DNA of 64,000 bases from Camarhynchus parvulus (GCF_901933205.1 NC_044600.1:7416501-7480500); one strand, 5' to 3'. Numbered from the stretch's first letter, positions 35,745 to 64,000 are shown. Numbers and translations: made by a program. Notes: generated by a model from the letters alone, not told the origin.

Positions 35745-38700
35745 CCCCACACTGGGCACAGAGACCCTGCCGGGGCGGAGGGTGAGCGCCGGCCACACCT
35801 CGTGTGGAGCTGCACGCTGGCATCTGCCCCGGGAGGCTGGGCTGTAATTACAGTGTGGAACTAGGTGGAAGTGTCTAGCCTTAATTAAAATGAGATCTGG
35901 GTTCCAGAGCAGTACATAGTGACCTGTGAGTTATCTGTGCTGGAAGGCAGCATCCTGGGCTGTGCTGGGGCTGGTGACTCACAGCTCACTCTGAGGAAAT
36001 GCGAGCGGCTCCCGGCGCTGCGGGCGCTCTGTCAGGAGATGACGTGGCCCGATGTTCTGTGCTCTGAAAGTGAAATAATGTGGGTTTGGGGTGTTTTACA
36101 TAGCCACTTTTATCTCTGCCTGGTCCATGCAGCTGCGAGGAGCACAGAAGGAGGACTCTGAGCTCGGTGCAGAGTTGATGTCCCGCTGGCAGCAGTGTGC
36201 TGGTGCTGCTGAGGGCTGTGCTGAGCTGGGCTGGCAGTGACCCTGCTGATTGCAGGATTGTAGGGGATGAAACTTGTTCTCTGTGCAAACAATGTATTTA
36301 CTATGGAATCAGCTTTCTTGTCACTGGTGCTCTCCTTCAAAACCGTTTCTTCAAGTCCCTCCAAAGGCTCCGGAGCAATAACTGCAATAATTGATGGGAA
36401 AGAGTCTCTCATGTTGTAGGAACCTGTGAAATATTCACTAACAGGGGAGGCTTTACTGCTTGTTTGGTTTGTGGCATGTCTGTGCTCCTCCTGTCCAGCC
36501 CTTTTCTGCTGGTTCAGTCTGAGTGTGCTGTGAGCTCTCTTAGCAGTGCCTTACTTCCTACTAAGCACATTTCCAGTGATTAGGCTTGCATGGGATTTGA
36601 GACTCAGCGACACTGCCAGTCATGGGGTGACCTCAGTTGTTCTTTCCTGGGAAGAAAAATCATAACTGTGGCACTTCCCTCTTGGGGGCATGTGGGCAAG
36701 GGTGTGTTAGAGATGTGGAGGTGCTTGGACTTGCTTGGAATCAGATGCACCAGCATTGTAGAATAATTTTGAAATTGGACTTCTTGCATGTAAATAAATA
36801 GTGGACTAGAACTTAAATAACAAAGTTGAAAAATTCTTAGACTTATGAAAAGGATTAGTATTTCATACATTTGTGAGACTACAGTGTAACTTGTTCTCTC
36901 TTAAGGCTCATGCTTCTGCTAAAAGGTTTAATTGATTTATAACTGCAACTCAGTAAAGCAAACAATCAGCTTTCTGGGAAATTTCTGTTTTTTCCAGAAA
37001 TTATTTTTCTCCTGCCGCGAGGCTGACTAATTCATACACTTTTATGTCCTTAGAAGATCTACATTGACATAATGTTTAAATTATTTGGTCAGCCCAGAAA
37101 AGAGAAAATACACTTGCTGTGTGTGACATTCCTGAAGGGCTACTTGTCTTTTTGGGAACTGGCAAGATAGGATGGTCAGTCATTGGCTTGAGATTCATCC
37201 TACTGGCCCCTTTTCTTCAAATTAATAATGATTTTGTAATCTCTAACAGCCTGGCTTCTGTGGGAAAACAAGAAGAATTTAACTGAATTTTCAGAAAGCT
37301 GATCTATGTTGGAAAAGAGAGAAAGCTGCTCACAGAGCACACGTAAGTTGCAGCTCTGTGGGGTGGTGAGGGATTTTCTGAGATGATTTTGGAATATATA
37401 TCCTCACTGCTGGAGGAAGGAGTGTGTGAGGTGAGTGCAGCTCCTGCCTCTGGTGTTGGGCTGTCATGGGGCTCTCTGAAGTCCCTTGCAGGGACCACAG
37501 TCACATTACTGATGTCATTATTTTCCATTTGTTGTTCCAGGAATTAGCACAGCCTTGCCAAATGCTCTGGGTCTAATCTCAGTAATGCAGATGTTTTAAT
37601 AGGTTAGAAGAAAGATTTTAGCTGCAGGGCCTGCCCATTATCAGGCTGTGGTTAGAAGTGCTTGGGTGTCCAGCTGCATTCCTTTCCTTTCAGCTGTCTC
37701 TGAAGTAGTTGTCAGCACAGGAGCATCCAAATGGCTCCCTCTTGGGGCCCACTTTAATAATCTGGAAAGGTTTTGTGAATGTACCCCTGAGATCTCGGGA
37801 CAGTCACAATGTAGGAATGTTTCCTGGTTTTGGAAATATGTCTGTCTTGTAGCTGCCACCACCTGCCAGAAGGCCCTGGCAGAGAAGCCATGAAGTGGGG
37901 ATCACCTCTGATCACTACAAAAGTACCAAGGTCCCAGATTCAGGTGCATACTGCTCTGTTCTCCTCCCCTGCCTGCTGTGAAGTGTGGCTTTGTCACACC
38001 TCTCCCTCTGCTGTGAGCTGTGAGTATTCCTGGAATCTGGTGTGCCCTGGTAGGACTGAAGTGTGATAAAGGTCTTTTGGGAAAGAAAAAAAGAGAAAAA
38101 AGGAGTGGGGGTAGAGGGGCTGCCTGGGAGGGAGGTGTTAATAAAACTCAGGATGAAGATCCATATGGTGGAATGGGTCTGATCCATTGGCCAGGAGGTA
38201 CCTGGAGAACATGTGCTTTCTTTGTCTAGGTGTAATCAAGGCTTACTCAACCAGAGTCATTTGTCTTGAGCCAAAAAGGAAACCACATCTGTCATGGAAA
38301 TAAGCAGCATAGTTCCTTAGAACTCTATCCTTCCCACTAGGATTCACCTGGCACTGCAGACTCCATTTGGCAGCTTCCTCACATGAAGCCATTGGCTGTA
38401 GGCTCCTTCCGGATGCTCAGCAAGTGGCCCAGCAATGTGTGAAAAAATAAAGGGCAGCAAAAAATAAAGGTACCAGCCCAGTGCTGTGCACTGCTCACAG
38501 GTGTGGTGAGGTGCTTCTCCCCAGGTGGAAATCACTGAATGCTGTGCAATGCCCAAGTCCTGGGAGGCATCAGTGCCCCTTTGATTCAATACATTTAAGA
38601 GGCTTTCTCTTGCTGCATAAATTGCTTTCTCATGTCTTTGAAGTGACCTGTTTGAATTAAACATCACAAAGTGCTTTTTATATAGCTGTGCCAACAACAC

Positions 38701-41111
38701 AGTGCAACTGGCATATCAAAAATGAGATAAAGTGCTCTGGATATCACCAGAGTCAGGGCAGCATTTAGTTTCTTGCACAGTTTGTGCTGTCATTTGTATT
38801 TCCTCACAGCAAGCTGCCTCCTGCAATCCTGGTAATAGTTTTTACATAACGTGAAATCTGAAAAAGGAGGAAAGGTCAGCAATGCCCATGGGTGCATACT
38901 GGAAAGTGATTGCAGGAGTGACCTGCTCATCCCTGCACACCGAGTCCTCTCTGTGTCTGTTGCGGGGCACCACCGACACCACGAGAGGGAGCGTGGAGGC
39001 AGCGAGTGGCTCCTCCTGGATGGTCCGGCTCAGAGCAGGGCGGTGCTCCGGCCCTGGCGGCCAAACACAGCCTGAAAACAGAACAGAAATGGAAATAAAT
39101 TCAGGTTTCGGGGCTTTGGGACTCCAAAGAATGTGTTGCACCTAGGATTAAGTTGTCTCAGGTGTCTGGAGTTGCAGTTGTGCTTGGTGTCTTTAGTGCA
39201 TAATCGAGGTTATTTGGGATTTCCTGCTCTGTTATTGCTGGTAGATAAAAAGAGCCACTTACCTTAGCGGCTGAAGCTGAAATAAAAGTATAATCACAAG
39301 AATAAGATTTGCTTTAATTCTATGATTCCATGAGCATGAGAATAGGCACTAATTTTGCCTTGGGTGGGACTGGGGCAAAATGCTGCTGCATAATGTCACC
39401 TTCTGATATCAAAATGCTGCTCAGAGAAGTCTTATCCTGCAGTTGGAAGGTTATGGGTGAACCCCACCTAAATACAAAATAAAAAATGCAATTATTTCCA
39501 TTTTCCCAGCAATTATTAATGAGTAATGAGTTTCAGCACACTGATGTCAGATTATTTATCTGATGGTTGGTAAGCAAAATTTGATGAAAATGGAAATGTA
39601 TCATTGTTTATCATATTCAATAAATAGAACAGTTTTGAGGCAGAAGTTTTTAGAAGGGCAGGACATGGCAAGTTAGGTCTAACTGTTGAGATATGTTCAA
39701 GATATAATGTGGAGAAAATGTAAAACAATGATCACTGTTAAAAGGTTTAAAGGAAGGACCATGTACCTGGACTGTTCCCTACAGGTGTGTCTAAATCAAC
39801 TCTAGTTTTTCCAGCCTGCTCCAGTGTTTTTTCTGCCTCACAATTTAAGGGTCTTTCCTAGGACCTCACTCAGATCTTCTCTGTAGTTTCTAGCAAACTC
39901 TTTATTTTCTCTTTATCTTGGGAATACAGCTGATCTGTTCTGGAGTGGCTCTGCATCAATCAGGTGATTGTTGTTCCTTTCTTCTCTTTTTAAGCTAAAC
40001 AAACTCCATTTTTTCAGGCTTTGTGGGTTTTTTTCAAAATGCTTTTTAGGGGGTATATTTTATAAAAACTTTAAAGCAACTGTGTATAAGCTGGGAGCCC
40101 AGCTGAGAGTGAAGCCATTCCTCCTGGAAGGGCAGCAGGAATGTGGTAGGTACCCTATTCTGGATAGAAATGTCCCTGTTCACAGTGCTGGTGCCATGCC
40201 TTGGGTTCATTACCCAGCTGGGATAGCCTGGGTTGTGGGTCTGGAGCTGTTCAGAAGGATTTTGGCTGTGCCAGAGCTGCTGTCAGTAGTGCAGCCAAAA
40301 GCTGCATTGCTCTCTGGCCCTGCAGCTGGGGGAACTCTGGCTGGGTGGGGAGGGAGCGTGGATGTTCTCCTTGCAGCTCCAGCTGAGGAAGGAGAGATGA
40401 AATGTGAGTGTATGAAAGGTCACAGCTGACCAAAGTCCAGCTGGGTGAGTCCTGCCTGGCATTTCAAGTGTGCATTTCTGTCTGCTCAGCAACGAGCTGG
40501 GTGTGGGTTCTTGCCTCTTGGACTGTGGTGTTTGAAATCCCCTGGCTGGTCTCTATTCAATGACTTTATCTATACATCTCAATTTCCTTCCTCTGAACCA
40601 TATTTGAAGATAAACATGACAAAGTCTAAGGGACAGCAATGCACAGTGATGCTGGGGCACCATGTCATGTCCCTTCTCTGCTGCAGTTTGTTCTCTCACA
40701 GCCTGCTCCTCTCTCAGGAGGCAGTGGGGACGGTTTGGGACATTTCCTTGCCCATCCCCAGCCCCAAACCAGGACAGCAGCTCTGCCCTGGCTGGCTCAG
40801 TGCCCAGTGACAGTGCTCACCCTTCCAGGAGGCTCTGCAGGGTGTAGCTGCAGTGCTCAGCTCTCTGCCCTGGCTCTGCCCTCGCTCCAGCACCGACAGG
40901 GAACAAAGGAGAAACACCCAAACATTTCTCCTTGGGAAAAGCGGCAACGGGGTTTGGGAGGAAGGAAACTTCTTGGTTCTTGCTCAGATGCACTCAGTGG
41001 AAGAAAATCCTTCCTGGGAGAACTGGTGCAACACAGGATGGTGCTAGCAGGGTCCAGAGTATTTAAAACCAAGGGCTGAGCAAGGAGCCCTGAAGCAGAA
41101 CTCACTCCACC

Positions 41112-41504
41112 ATGCTGCTGCTCAGGCCCCTCTGTGCTCTGGTGCTGCCGCTCGGGGTCCCCTCCCCACCTGCCACTATGGCTGTGCTTGCCCTTCATGG
41201 CTTCTGTGCTTTCCTGCTCCATTCTCACATTTTCCCTGCCCCTGCAGATAAGGAGGACATACATACCAGGCTGGACTGTGGCATTGGCTCAGGCCAGGAG
41301 CCAGAATTACTCCTGGTGCTCCCCTTGTGTGCTGCTCCAGCTGTCCCCCAAGTCACCTCCAGAAGAAGGAGACAGGTGGGGATGAAACAGGTTTCTCATC
41401 TGCTCAGACAGCAACAATCTCCAGGCCCAAGCAATCCTTGCTTGTCCCACATCTCTTCTTGCTGTCCTTTAGTATCCTATTCCAAAAAGCTCTTGTTAAT
41501 GTAG
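41112..41504 (+). CDS. doubtful 130-codon open frame with signal-peptide-like start
   Basis: Not recognised as any known protein. It begins MLLLRPLCALVLPLGVPSPP, a hydrophobic N-terminus of signal-peptide type, and has SRRRRQVG near residues 83-90, a basic cleavage-like run. A TATTTAAA element at 41,060-41,067 lies at a suitable distance for a start site near 41,090. Against it: the body has no family resemblance, and similar-length frames occur by chance throughout this GC-rich region. Confidence 0.15.
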   Translation: MLLLRPLCALVLPLGVPSPPATMAVLALHGFCAFLLHSHIFPAPADKEDIHTRLDCGIGSGQEPELLLVLPLCAAPAVPQVTSRRRRQVGMKQVSHLLRQQQSPGPSNPCLSHISSCCPLVSYSKKLLLM

Positions 41505-43455
41505 TTTGATCCTGTTTGCTGTCTCCATGCTGTGTCCATGGATAGCTTTATAGGGTGGTCAGAGGTCCTGTCTGACCCAACACAGCCTTATTCCTTCATA
41601 GCAAGGTAGTGAAATAAACCCTTTTCTTCTGCCCACAGCCTGACTGGAAGGTGCCCAGCTTCCAACAGCATCTGTGGAGTCCAGGGATCAGTGCCCTGGC
41701 ATGCCAGGAGAGCCTGTAGCAGGGAGACTTGGCTTCTTCTGGGCTTTGGGGCTCCTCTACTGCACCCCATACATCTCTCCTGCCAGCCCAGTGTCCCCAC
41801 CGTGCTCCCAGTGCGGAGCTGTGCCTGTGATGTGAGAGCCACTCACAGGAGAGCTGCTCCTCTCCTTGTGCCCGTCAATATTTGACAGCACAAACATTTT
41901 AAGCTGCAGAGGGAGAGTGCACTCAGCCCCCCCAGATGGTTTGTACGTGGTGCTGCCCTTCTCCTGTGACACAAAGAGCTCAGAGCCCAGGGCCACGAGC
42001 AGAGCTGGGTTTGGTCCTTGATGTGGGGCTGGCACAGGGGCACAGCCATCCCCTCCTGGAGCACAATGGACTCAGCTGATTTGTGGAGCAGCTTCATGGG
42101 GAAAGGCAGGTTGGCTTTGATTTTGGTCTTGGTTAGCAGAAGACTTACACATTTTTCTGTGGATAAAGAGCTCTATTGTCTTTCTCTCTGCACCAGAGAT
42201 GACAAGGTATCATGTTGCCCTGATGGCCTCTGTCTTGATATCATCAGGAATATTTGGGAAGTTTAAGAGAGGTCATGGCAAATGGTCTGGAGTGACTTAC
42301 AGTGCAAGTTTCAGTAAGGGAGCACCAAGCAAAATCTCTGCAGCACTAAATGCGGTTTTTTTTTTGGTTTGCTGAGCCATGTTTCTATCACTCTGGGTCC
42401 CACAGGATCGTGTGTGGTTGTGACTTTTTCCAGCAGCAATAATGATCTCCTATGCCAGTCCAGTGCCTGCCTTTGGCACTGCTCAGTGCATTTATTTCTG
42501 AAAGGCGGGGCTCCTGCCCAAAGGTGCTTTCACCCAAAAGCTCAGTGAGATGGTCTCTGATGGGTGAGAGGAACCAGAGGGGTCAGAGAGCTCCTCATGC
42601 TCCTGCCCACCTGGGGCAGAGGAGCAGCACAGGCATCCCCAGGCACCCAGCACAGAGCAGCCTGGGCTGAGCTGGGCTCTGAGGGCGGCTCTGGCACTTC
42701 AGGAGGAGCTGATGAGTGGGGACGTGGGCTGTTCAGGTTTGAACTGGGAACCAGGGTGTCTCAAAGGCTTGTGAGACTTCACTAAGCTACTCAGCCAGGG
42801 TGTGAGCTGGGAATTAGGAGCAGGTTCTCCTCTGCCTCTCCAGGAAGGATTCACAACTGGTTTCAAGTCCAGTTGGAAACATTTTCCAGTCTCTGGTGAA
42901 GTACATCAGCCCATCCACACATCACTCAGTGGACAGGACATGATCTGCCCACCCCATGGAGCCAGCACAGCTGCCAGCAGCTGCTCTGCCAGTGCACCTT
43001 GACCAGAGCAGGGCAAGGGTGGCACTCACTGCTGGGTGACTTTGGCAGGGGAGATGCTCAGCTCTTCTCCCCTGGCCCATGGCACCAAGCGTGCGCTTGC
43101 TTTGCCCTCTCACTGCTCACCACCAGCTGTAAGAGCTGAGCTTTTATCTCAGCCCCATTACTGCCAATCTCCCCCCTATTAATACACCCATAATTCACAG
43201 GCAGAAAACATCTTTTATTGCAGTGGTGACATTTAAATCAAGGGAGGTATTGGTTTGTCAGGTTTTTTTTTTTAATTAGTTTTTAGTCAGTCAGCTCATT
43301 TGCTCCAGTCTCTGCTCCACATCTGTGAGTGCAGCCTTCTCCATCCAGCTGAGAGGGAATTATGTGTGCAAGAGGAGTCAGGGCTCCCTTCCCAGCTCCC
43401 AGCTCACACTGCTAGCACTGCCGTGCCTGCTGCACACCCAGCTGCCTGCCCGAGG

Positions 43456-54097
<10,642 letters not shown>

Positions 54098-55290
54098 GTG
54101 CCTGACACCGGCCAGAGGAAGCGGAGGTGGCCGGTGCTGACCCAGGGTCAAAGAATGGTGACACTCTGTGTGCAGGTCTGCTTACAGCTTATGAAACATT
54201 GATGGGATCATTGTGTGAGTGCTCTTAGCTCTAGAGGATGTGTTAATGGACATCAGGGTGTGTTCAGAAGCATTCAGCCCCAGCACCACACTTTGAAGCT
54301 GGTTTGCCTCTGCCACACATCTTCAGAGGGAGGTCTTGCTTCAGCCAGAGATCTCCTAAAGCCCTGCTAAGGGAGAAAAACAGACTTCTCACAGAATAGC
54401 TTCAGCTGCTGCTTTTCCCAGCTGCAGGGAGGCACACTGGAGGGAAGGGTGTTTCAGGCCCTTTTGGAAAGCAGCAAGATCATGGGAGCCTGCTCCTGGA
54501 GCTGATGCCATGTGGACAGGACAAAACCCCAGCACAGAGCTCATCTCCTCCACCTGCCTCACCTCCTCCAGTGCTGCAGGGAGCAGCTGGCACTCAAAGG
54601 CAAGGCTCTGTGTGGCTGTCGCCTCCCTGGCCAGTTTAGAGGATTATCCTTCTCCAGAAATATCTCAGGAGTGCTTGTCAAGCTTTAGAAGCACCCCATG
54701 GTGAGCACTGGGAAGTGGGTTCACACACTCTAACTGTGCTTTGCTTAGGCACATCAGCCATCGCCTCCTGGCAGCACCGTGACAGCCCCAGTACCTCAGT
54801 GCTCTGCTTAAATCTGAGGGAGAGAGAGGGTAAGGGGGTTCTTTGGGGTCCTTTGCTTCTTCCCCCAATCTGTCCTCAGTTAAGCAGCATGGGAAAAAAT
54901 ATTTCAGGAGCAGGTAGGAATGGAACAAGCAGCTTCTTGGAAGTACTTTTATTTTAAAAACTTACTGTTACCCTAAACATACATGAAATCTACTCCGAAA
55001 TCTTGAGAATGATGACACCTCTGTAAGATTTTATGGGGAGATCTTGGTAATTTTCTTTAAGAACAACCCTGTAAGTCTTTGTAGGACATGACTGTAAGCA
55101 GGGAGACAGCCCAGAAAATCCACGGTGGAAAAACAACTGCAGCCTGCTAGAAGGATTTCAGAAACACGGAAGCTGGGACAAAAAAGATAGATTAAAATGT
55201 AGAAAGAACCGGGCTTATGGGTCCTGCTCACTCTGCATGTTGCTGTCCTTTGTTTTAGAAGGTGGACAATAAAAAAGAGTTGTTCACACT
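54098..55290 (+). other. FRMD7: FRMD7 3'UTR
   Basis: From the stop to just after AATAAA at 55,268-55,273, preceded by a T-rich stretch. No other gene is seen. The 1.2-kb length is inferred from the first good signal. Confidence 0.6.
55268..55273 (+). promoter_or_regulatory. candidate poly(A) signal of FRMD7
   Basis: AATAAA followed by TTGTTCACACTGGAGTTTTG, moderately T/G-rich downstream. Confidence 0.5.
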
Positions 55291-57894
55291 GGAGTTTTGA
55301 GTTCCTCCTTCTGCCCTGTGAAATCTGCACCCCCAGTCCTGCAGGCACATCCTCAGCACACCTTGCCCTGTGCTTCCCAGCTCAGGAGCTTCCTCAGTCC
55401 TCCCAGGAGCTGGTTTCCCTCTCCTGCTCTGCAGCCTGGCCTCCTCTGTGCCTTTGCTGTCCCAGCAACTGGGGAGACTTGTGGAGATCCCTGAAGGCTG
55501 CTGAAAACAGCCACATTCTTGGTTGCTTGCCCAAAGAAATGCATTAGCCCAACAAGTGAGTACATTGTAAGGTTTGCTTCTGCTCTGAGTTACCCTGTGC
55601 TGAAGCTGGGAGCTGCAGTGATCCCTCACGCTGCTCTGGGACAATTTTCTACTGAAAAAAGGGATAATCTTTCTGCCTAGAGGGTTGTTTCTTCTCCATT
55701 CCCAAAGCTCTGCACCTTGGAAAGAGGAAGAATCACCACTCAGTACAACATTTAAGAATGGCAGTCTGTGGGCACAGTTTGGTAGAGGGTTAAAAAAAGC
55801 CAGTGTTTCAAACACAGGCTGCACACACAGCCCTGGGATACTCCACAATCACTGTTAGCTCCTCAAAGCATGTGGAGACACACCTTGAGCATGTCCCACC
55901 ATGAGAGATCATTGTACAAACACCCTGCCCAAATCTTCAGGAACTGCCAGGGCTGGTCTTCAAGACTATGCTGGGAAAACAGCCTTGAGAGGGAGAAACA
56001 AGGGCTTGGGAACTATTTTTGGATTTTTCCATGGACTAGGGAGAACTGGGGCACAGTGTGGGCACTGTGCCTCAGCACATCCTACACATGGTCAACAATA
56101 GCAGAGGAACAAAGCAGCTCGTCAGCAAGTGACACAAATCAACATCTCTGAGCTAAATTCATTGCTAAAACCACTTTACTGACTAAAATTAAGGAATAAT
56201 CCCAGTAAGCAGTGGCTGACTTGTCAAGGAATAACTGAAACAATCTTTGCCTAAGTCCTTCCCCTCACTCCCTGCTCAGCCCTATTCACCCTGGAGATAA
56301 GGACAACTATTTAAGTGATTTTGTTTCCCTAGGGAAGAAAACAAGGATGGAGAGAGGACGTGGAAAGATTTAGTTTGCTGGTGGTGAAAGACAAACAGCA
56401 GAACCTGGAAAATGTAAACTGTTCTAGTCCTTACACAAAGGATTATTGAAGGTCGGAAGGCACTGCAGCATCACAGTGGGAAAACATTAAGCTACTCAGG
56501 GCATTCAGATAGAAGTAACTGGTTTATATAAAACAGATAAAGGTTTAGACAAAATAGATAAAGCTGTGAAATAAGCCGACATACACACCTCTAAAACTTT
56601 GCCAAGAGGAAAAGAATCTTATTCCAGTGTTAAGTCATAAAACAGTGCAATAAAAATCAGACTTTTAACAATCACTAAACTCTGAGCAAATACATTAAAA
56701 CCTACACTCTCCTATTCAGCTGTTGAAATTGCAAGGCAAGAGCAGGTGTGATGACACTAGAGCGCACAGAAATTAACAGAGGGGTCAAAGACCAAGGGCT
56801 TAAAGAATGGTTACATTGATAAAGGACTCATCTAGAACAAATACATTTCTCTATTCTGCAATTCTGACTACTTTGATAAGATTATTTCAGCAATTCTTCT
56901 CACCTACAGCAGGAAGCCTGGCAAACCAAAAGAGACAGAAGATGGTTCCTGCATGAATATTTGGATCTATCTTTCCGTTAGCTACCTGCCAGCAACAGAA
57001 TACTGCTGATTAAGTTACACAGTTCATCAATAACTAAAACGTGGGAAAAAGACAGCTCATTTCTGGAATCAGCAATACAGATGCCCCTTCTTAGGAGCTA
57101 CTTATATTCTTACTATGCACAGAGACTTCAGGCATATGCAGCACAACAAAAAAACCTTCTTGAATGGACTGTAATACAAGAGAATGAATCTGATTTGTAC
57201 ACATGTGGGGGAGATTTTTCCATGCTGTCCCATGAGGTAGGTATACATCCCACCCATTCCACAGAAAAAGAAGAGGCACTTATAGTTCAGCAACTTACTA
57301 CCGTTTTATCTCAAATACGTCAGGTTCCAATTTCCCATGCCATTTGCTAACCCCACCTACCAAGAACTGTCTGTAAAGTTACACAGATTAAAGATCCTGT
57401 GTCAACAGGGTAGAGCCACCAGTTACAAAACTCAGGAGGAATTCCCATGAGCGCTCCCCTCAGACTGCCACAGGAAAAGAACACCTTAAGGGAAGTGACA
57501 CGGAAGTAAAAACATGTTTTTAATTCTGAAAAATGTATATGGAGCTCCTTAAAATTAGATTTGTGTTGAGGCTGCTGAGGTGAAAGTTGAGAGAGCTGTG
57601 GCACAGCTGTGACACAGCTGCACTGCCAGCCAGGTCTGAGCTCACACATCCGAGTCTCCTCCCTAGGAAAGGAAGCAAAGTGGACCCTGGGACTGCTCCA
57701 TCCATTCCCTGGGGCACAGCAGCTGGGACGTGTCCCCTGGCCAAGGACAGTGTGGGGTACCCAGGGCTTTGCAAAGCACCCAGGCAGGGAACACCTTTTT
57801 CCCAACTCGAGTCTGTGCCTGACATGTCCACACCTCTGCACAGCTGCTGAAATTCAGAATAAAATGATACACAACAGAACAAGCTCATGAAAGT
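55291..57894. other. FRMD7-STK26 convergent intergenic region
   Basis: About 2.6 kb between the two convergent 3' ends. An 89-codon plus-strand frame at 57,081-57,350 has fairly even amino-acid use but matches nothing I know. No transposon was recognised. Confidence 0.6.
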
Positions 57895-59791
57895 TTACAG
57901 AACTTAAATATTTATTTTTAAACCATTTTAAACCCCCCAAAACATTGAAATAAGCTTCATCTATAAACAGATTTACAAGACTAACAACTACAGAAGCTAG
58001 AGGAGCACTACAATTTGTTTCTGTGATGCAGTTATTTTGTAAAGCTTCAGATCAACTGTATTTACAACTTTTGCTGCTTTTACATTTATAAAAATATTTA
58101 TTTAATCCATAACATTATTGTTTTCAAAAACTATTTCCAGACTTTTTTCTCAGATATAAATTCTAATTGAATTTCAGTTATATAGCAGATGAAAGTTTTA
58201 AACAGAAACTTTTTTTTAAAATTAAAACAAGGAGTTAAAAGTAATTTTTTTTACAGTGTAGGCACCATTGAAAATAATTGTCCTTGGCATATCTAACCAC
58301 CATCTCTCACAAGTGTCCTTTATATAAAAACGATGTAATGGCAACATTTGACGAAAAATGCAGTATTTACTTGCACACCATTACTTTTTCAATATTTGGC
58401 AGATATATTTCAGATTCTTTAAAATGACTTTTGTGCAAAAACAAAATGTGCAGGTCTGAACCATAAAATAAACACACCCAGCCTTTATCAAAAATAAATT
58501 TACACCAACAGTTCCACAGCTAAGTACTGAAAAACAACCCCAGTTCAAAACTTCAGCATAATATACATACTGGGTTGAAAAAGGGAAAAAACCAAATCAA
58601 AACAAAACAACAGAAGAGATTACCCATCTAGCAGTACCATAAATATATAACTGAAAGCAACTTTATAGTCTTACCTACTTTTTATGAAAAAAATCACTCC
58701 GTACTGCACAGTACTACCTTTTTGTGAAAGAATATCTATAACTCAGTTATTTGCATATTAACTGGTAAATACATATTTAAAATACACTTTCAGAAAATTA
58801 TAAACAAATGATGTTGATGTACTGTATTTAATGTATTTCAGAACAAAAATGTGTATAAATATCTTACAGGAGAAACAACACCACCACACAGAACGCTGGT
58901 GTTACACCGATACCTGCGGGTGAGGTATGTAACATGCGACGCTCGGCTTCTCTGGCTCCCTTCCACCCAGGCATGTAGACTCAGAGGAAAAAAAATTAAA
59001 TTAAGTTAAATTGGACTTCAGGTTTTGTCCATTATTGCCGAAAGCCCCACCCCCTCAACTGTATTGCTCTAAATTTTCCTACCATGATGATATAAGATTG
59101 AGTTACTACTTCAAAACCTGTTCTAAAAGGTAATACACAGACTGTACATCAGGATAGACCTGTTGCTACATATCACCTGCAAACTATTGCCATATTGCTC
59201 TCAAATATATTTAATCATAGAGCTGCCTAAAATACTGTACCAATTTAGAATTAAAATAGATACTGTTGCAGGTTTGTTTTTCAGGGCACGATAACTATAT
59301 GCTGGTTGAAGCAGGTGCTACAGCAATACCCTTGCCACTACATTACATGTCTTGAATATGCTTGTGAAAAAGCTATTTTTCTCTGAAGCTCGTTAGTGAT
59401 TTACAAAAGTCTAACTCATGAATATAAAAGACCTGTACAACTCCATGTACAGGAACAAAATAGCATCAAAACATACTGTACTTGCACATTCTATTAACTA
59501 AAGTAATGGTTATTTCTAAAAGCAAAACTGCACCTCAACATTTATCAGATTAAACAGGTGAAACTACAATATTAAAAGTTGTTCTTTACAAAATAATTTC
59601 CTGAAAATATAAAACCATGTGCACTGCCACAAAATAGTTGAGTAGGTTCTTCAAATCCTCAATCACCATCAATATGTTGCAAAGATCCAAAAGGCACAAG
59701 GAGCTCATGAGCTAAGCACTGCCAAGCTTGAAGTAGTTTTGGTGGGTTTCACTGGGTCCATACGAAACAGCAGTCAATTGTGTGAAGTTTC
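57895..59791 (-). other. STK26: STK26 3'UTR
   Basis: AT-rich, complex sequence from the stop (TAA, complement of 59,792-59,794) down to a minus-strand AATAAA (TTTATT at 57,911-57,916 on the plus strand). Length is about 1.9 kb. No coding exon or repeat was seen. Confidence 0.7.
57911..57916 (-). promoter_or_regulatory. candidate poly(A) signal of STK26
   Basis: AATAAA on the minus strand. To its left on the plus strand the AT-rich domain ends within about 40 nt. Confidence 0.55.

Positions 59792-64000
<4,209 letters not shown>

Larger units (their letters stand above)
34006..43455. other. RAP2C-FRMD7 intergenic region and FRMD7 upstream DNA
   Basis: No gene is recognised. It contains a 17-bp minisatellite at 35,694-35,744 and a TATTTAAA box 45 nt ahead of an open frame at 41,112-41,504 with a hydrophobic start. 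The FRMD7 5'UTR and promoter should lie in the last few hundred bases; neither a CpG island nor a convincing TATA box is seen there. Confidence 0.55.

Noticed and set aside
39310..39345. Possible second CR1 3' end (TTCTATGATTCCATG)
   Set aside because: Only the short terminal motif matches; the adjacent sequence does not follow the CR1 consensus.

Overview
The window is vertebrate nuclear DNA, most likely from a bird. Long-intron genes with GT-AG splicing sit beside a 5'-truncated CR1 retroposon of the avian/reptilian type and a CpG-island promoter, and four protein-coding genes fit in 64 kb. No bacterial, phage or viral gene was seen. The gene order is MBNL3 (+), RAP2C (+), FRMD7 (+), STK26 (-), the mirror image of the human Xq26.2 block. 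In birds this block is expected to be autosomal (chromosome 4 or 4A). The species cannot be told from the sequence.

Layout. 1-3,926 holds the 3' coding end of MBNL3: a 95-nt exon, a 74-nt alternative exon and the start of the terminal exon. An AT-rich 3'UTR follows to about 11,140, broken by a GC-rich island near 7.25-7.5 kb and containing a hairpin near 5.25 kb. 11.1-23.3 kb is intergenic with minisatellites and a near-perfect 29-bp-arm inverted repeat. A CR1 fragment (23.32-23.72 kb) lies just upstream of the RAP2C CpG island. RAP2C has two coding exons (183 aa) and a 3'UTR ending at about 27.2 kb or perhaps at a second site near 34.0 kb. 34-43.4 kb is intergenic. FRMD7 occupies 43,456-54,097 with 12 coding exons (694 aa), and its poly(A) signal is at 55,268. 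STK26 enters from the right edge on the minus strand. Its last six coding exons lie between 62,732 and 59,792, and its 3'UTR ends near 57,895, so FRMD7 and STK26 converge tail to tail with a gap of about 2.6 kb.

The genes are not an operon and do not form one pathway. MBNL3 is an RNA splicing regulator, RAP2C a Ras-like GTPase, FRMD7 a FERM-domain cytoskeletal adaptor and STK26 a germinal-centre kinase III. RAP2 GTPases and GCK-family kinases both act on the cytoskeleton, but nothing in the sequence shows co-regulation.

The most unusual object is at the 3' end of FRMD7 exon 7. The end of the exon together with its splice donor has been amplified into an eight-copy minisatellite (50,463-50,890). 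This creates a ladder of duplicated donor sites, several of which would add 19-residue-type repeats in frame to the FERM domain.
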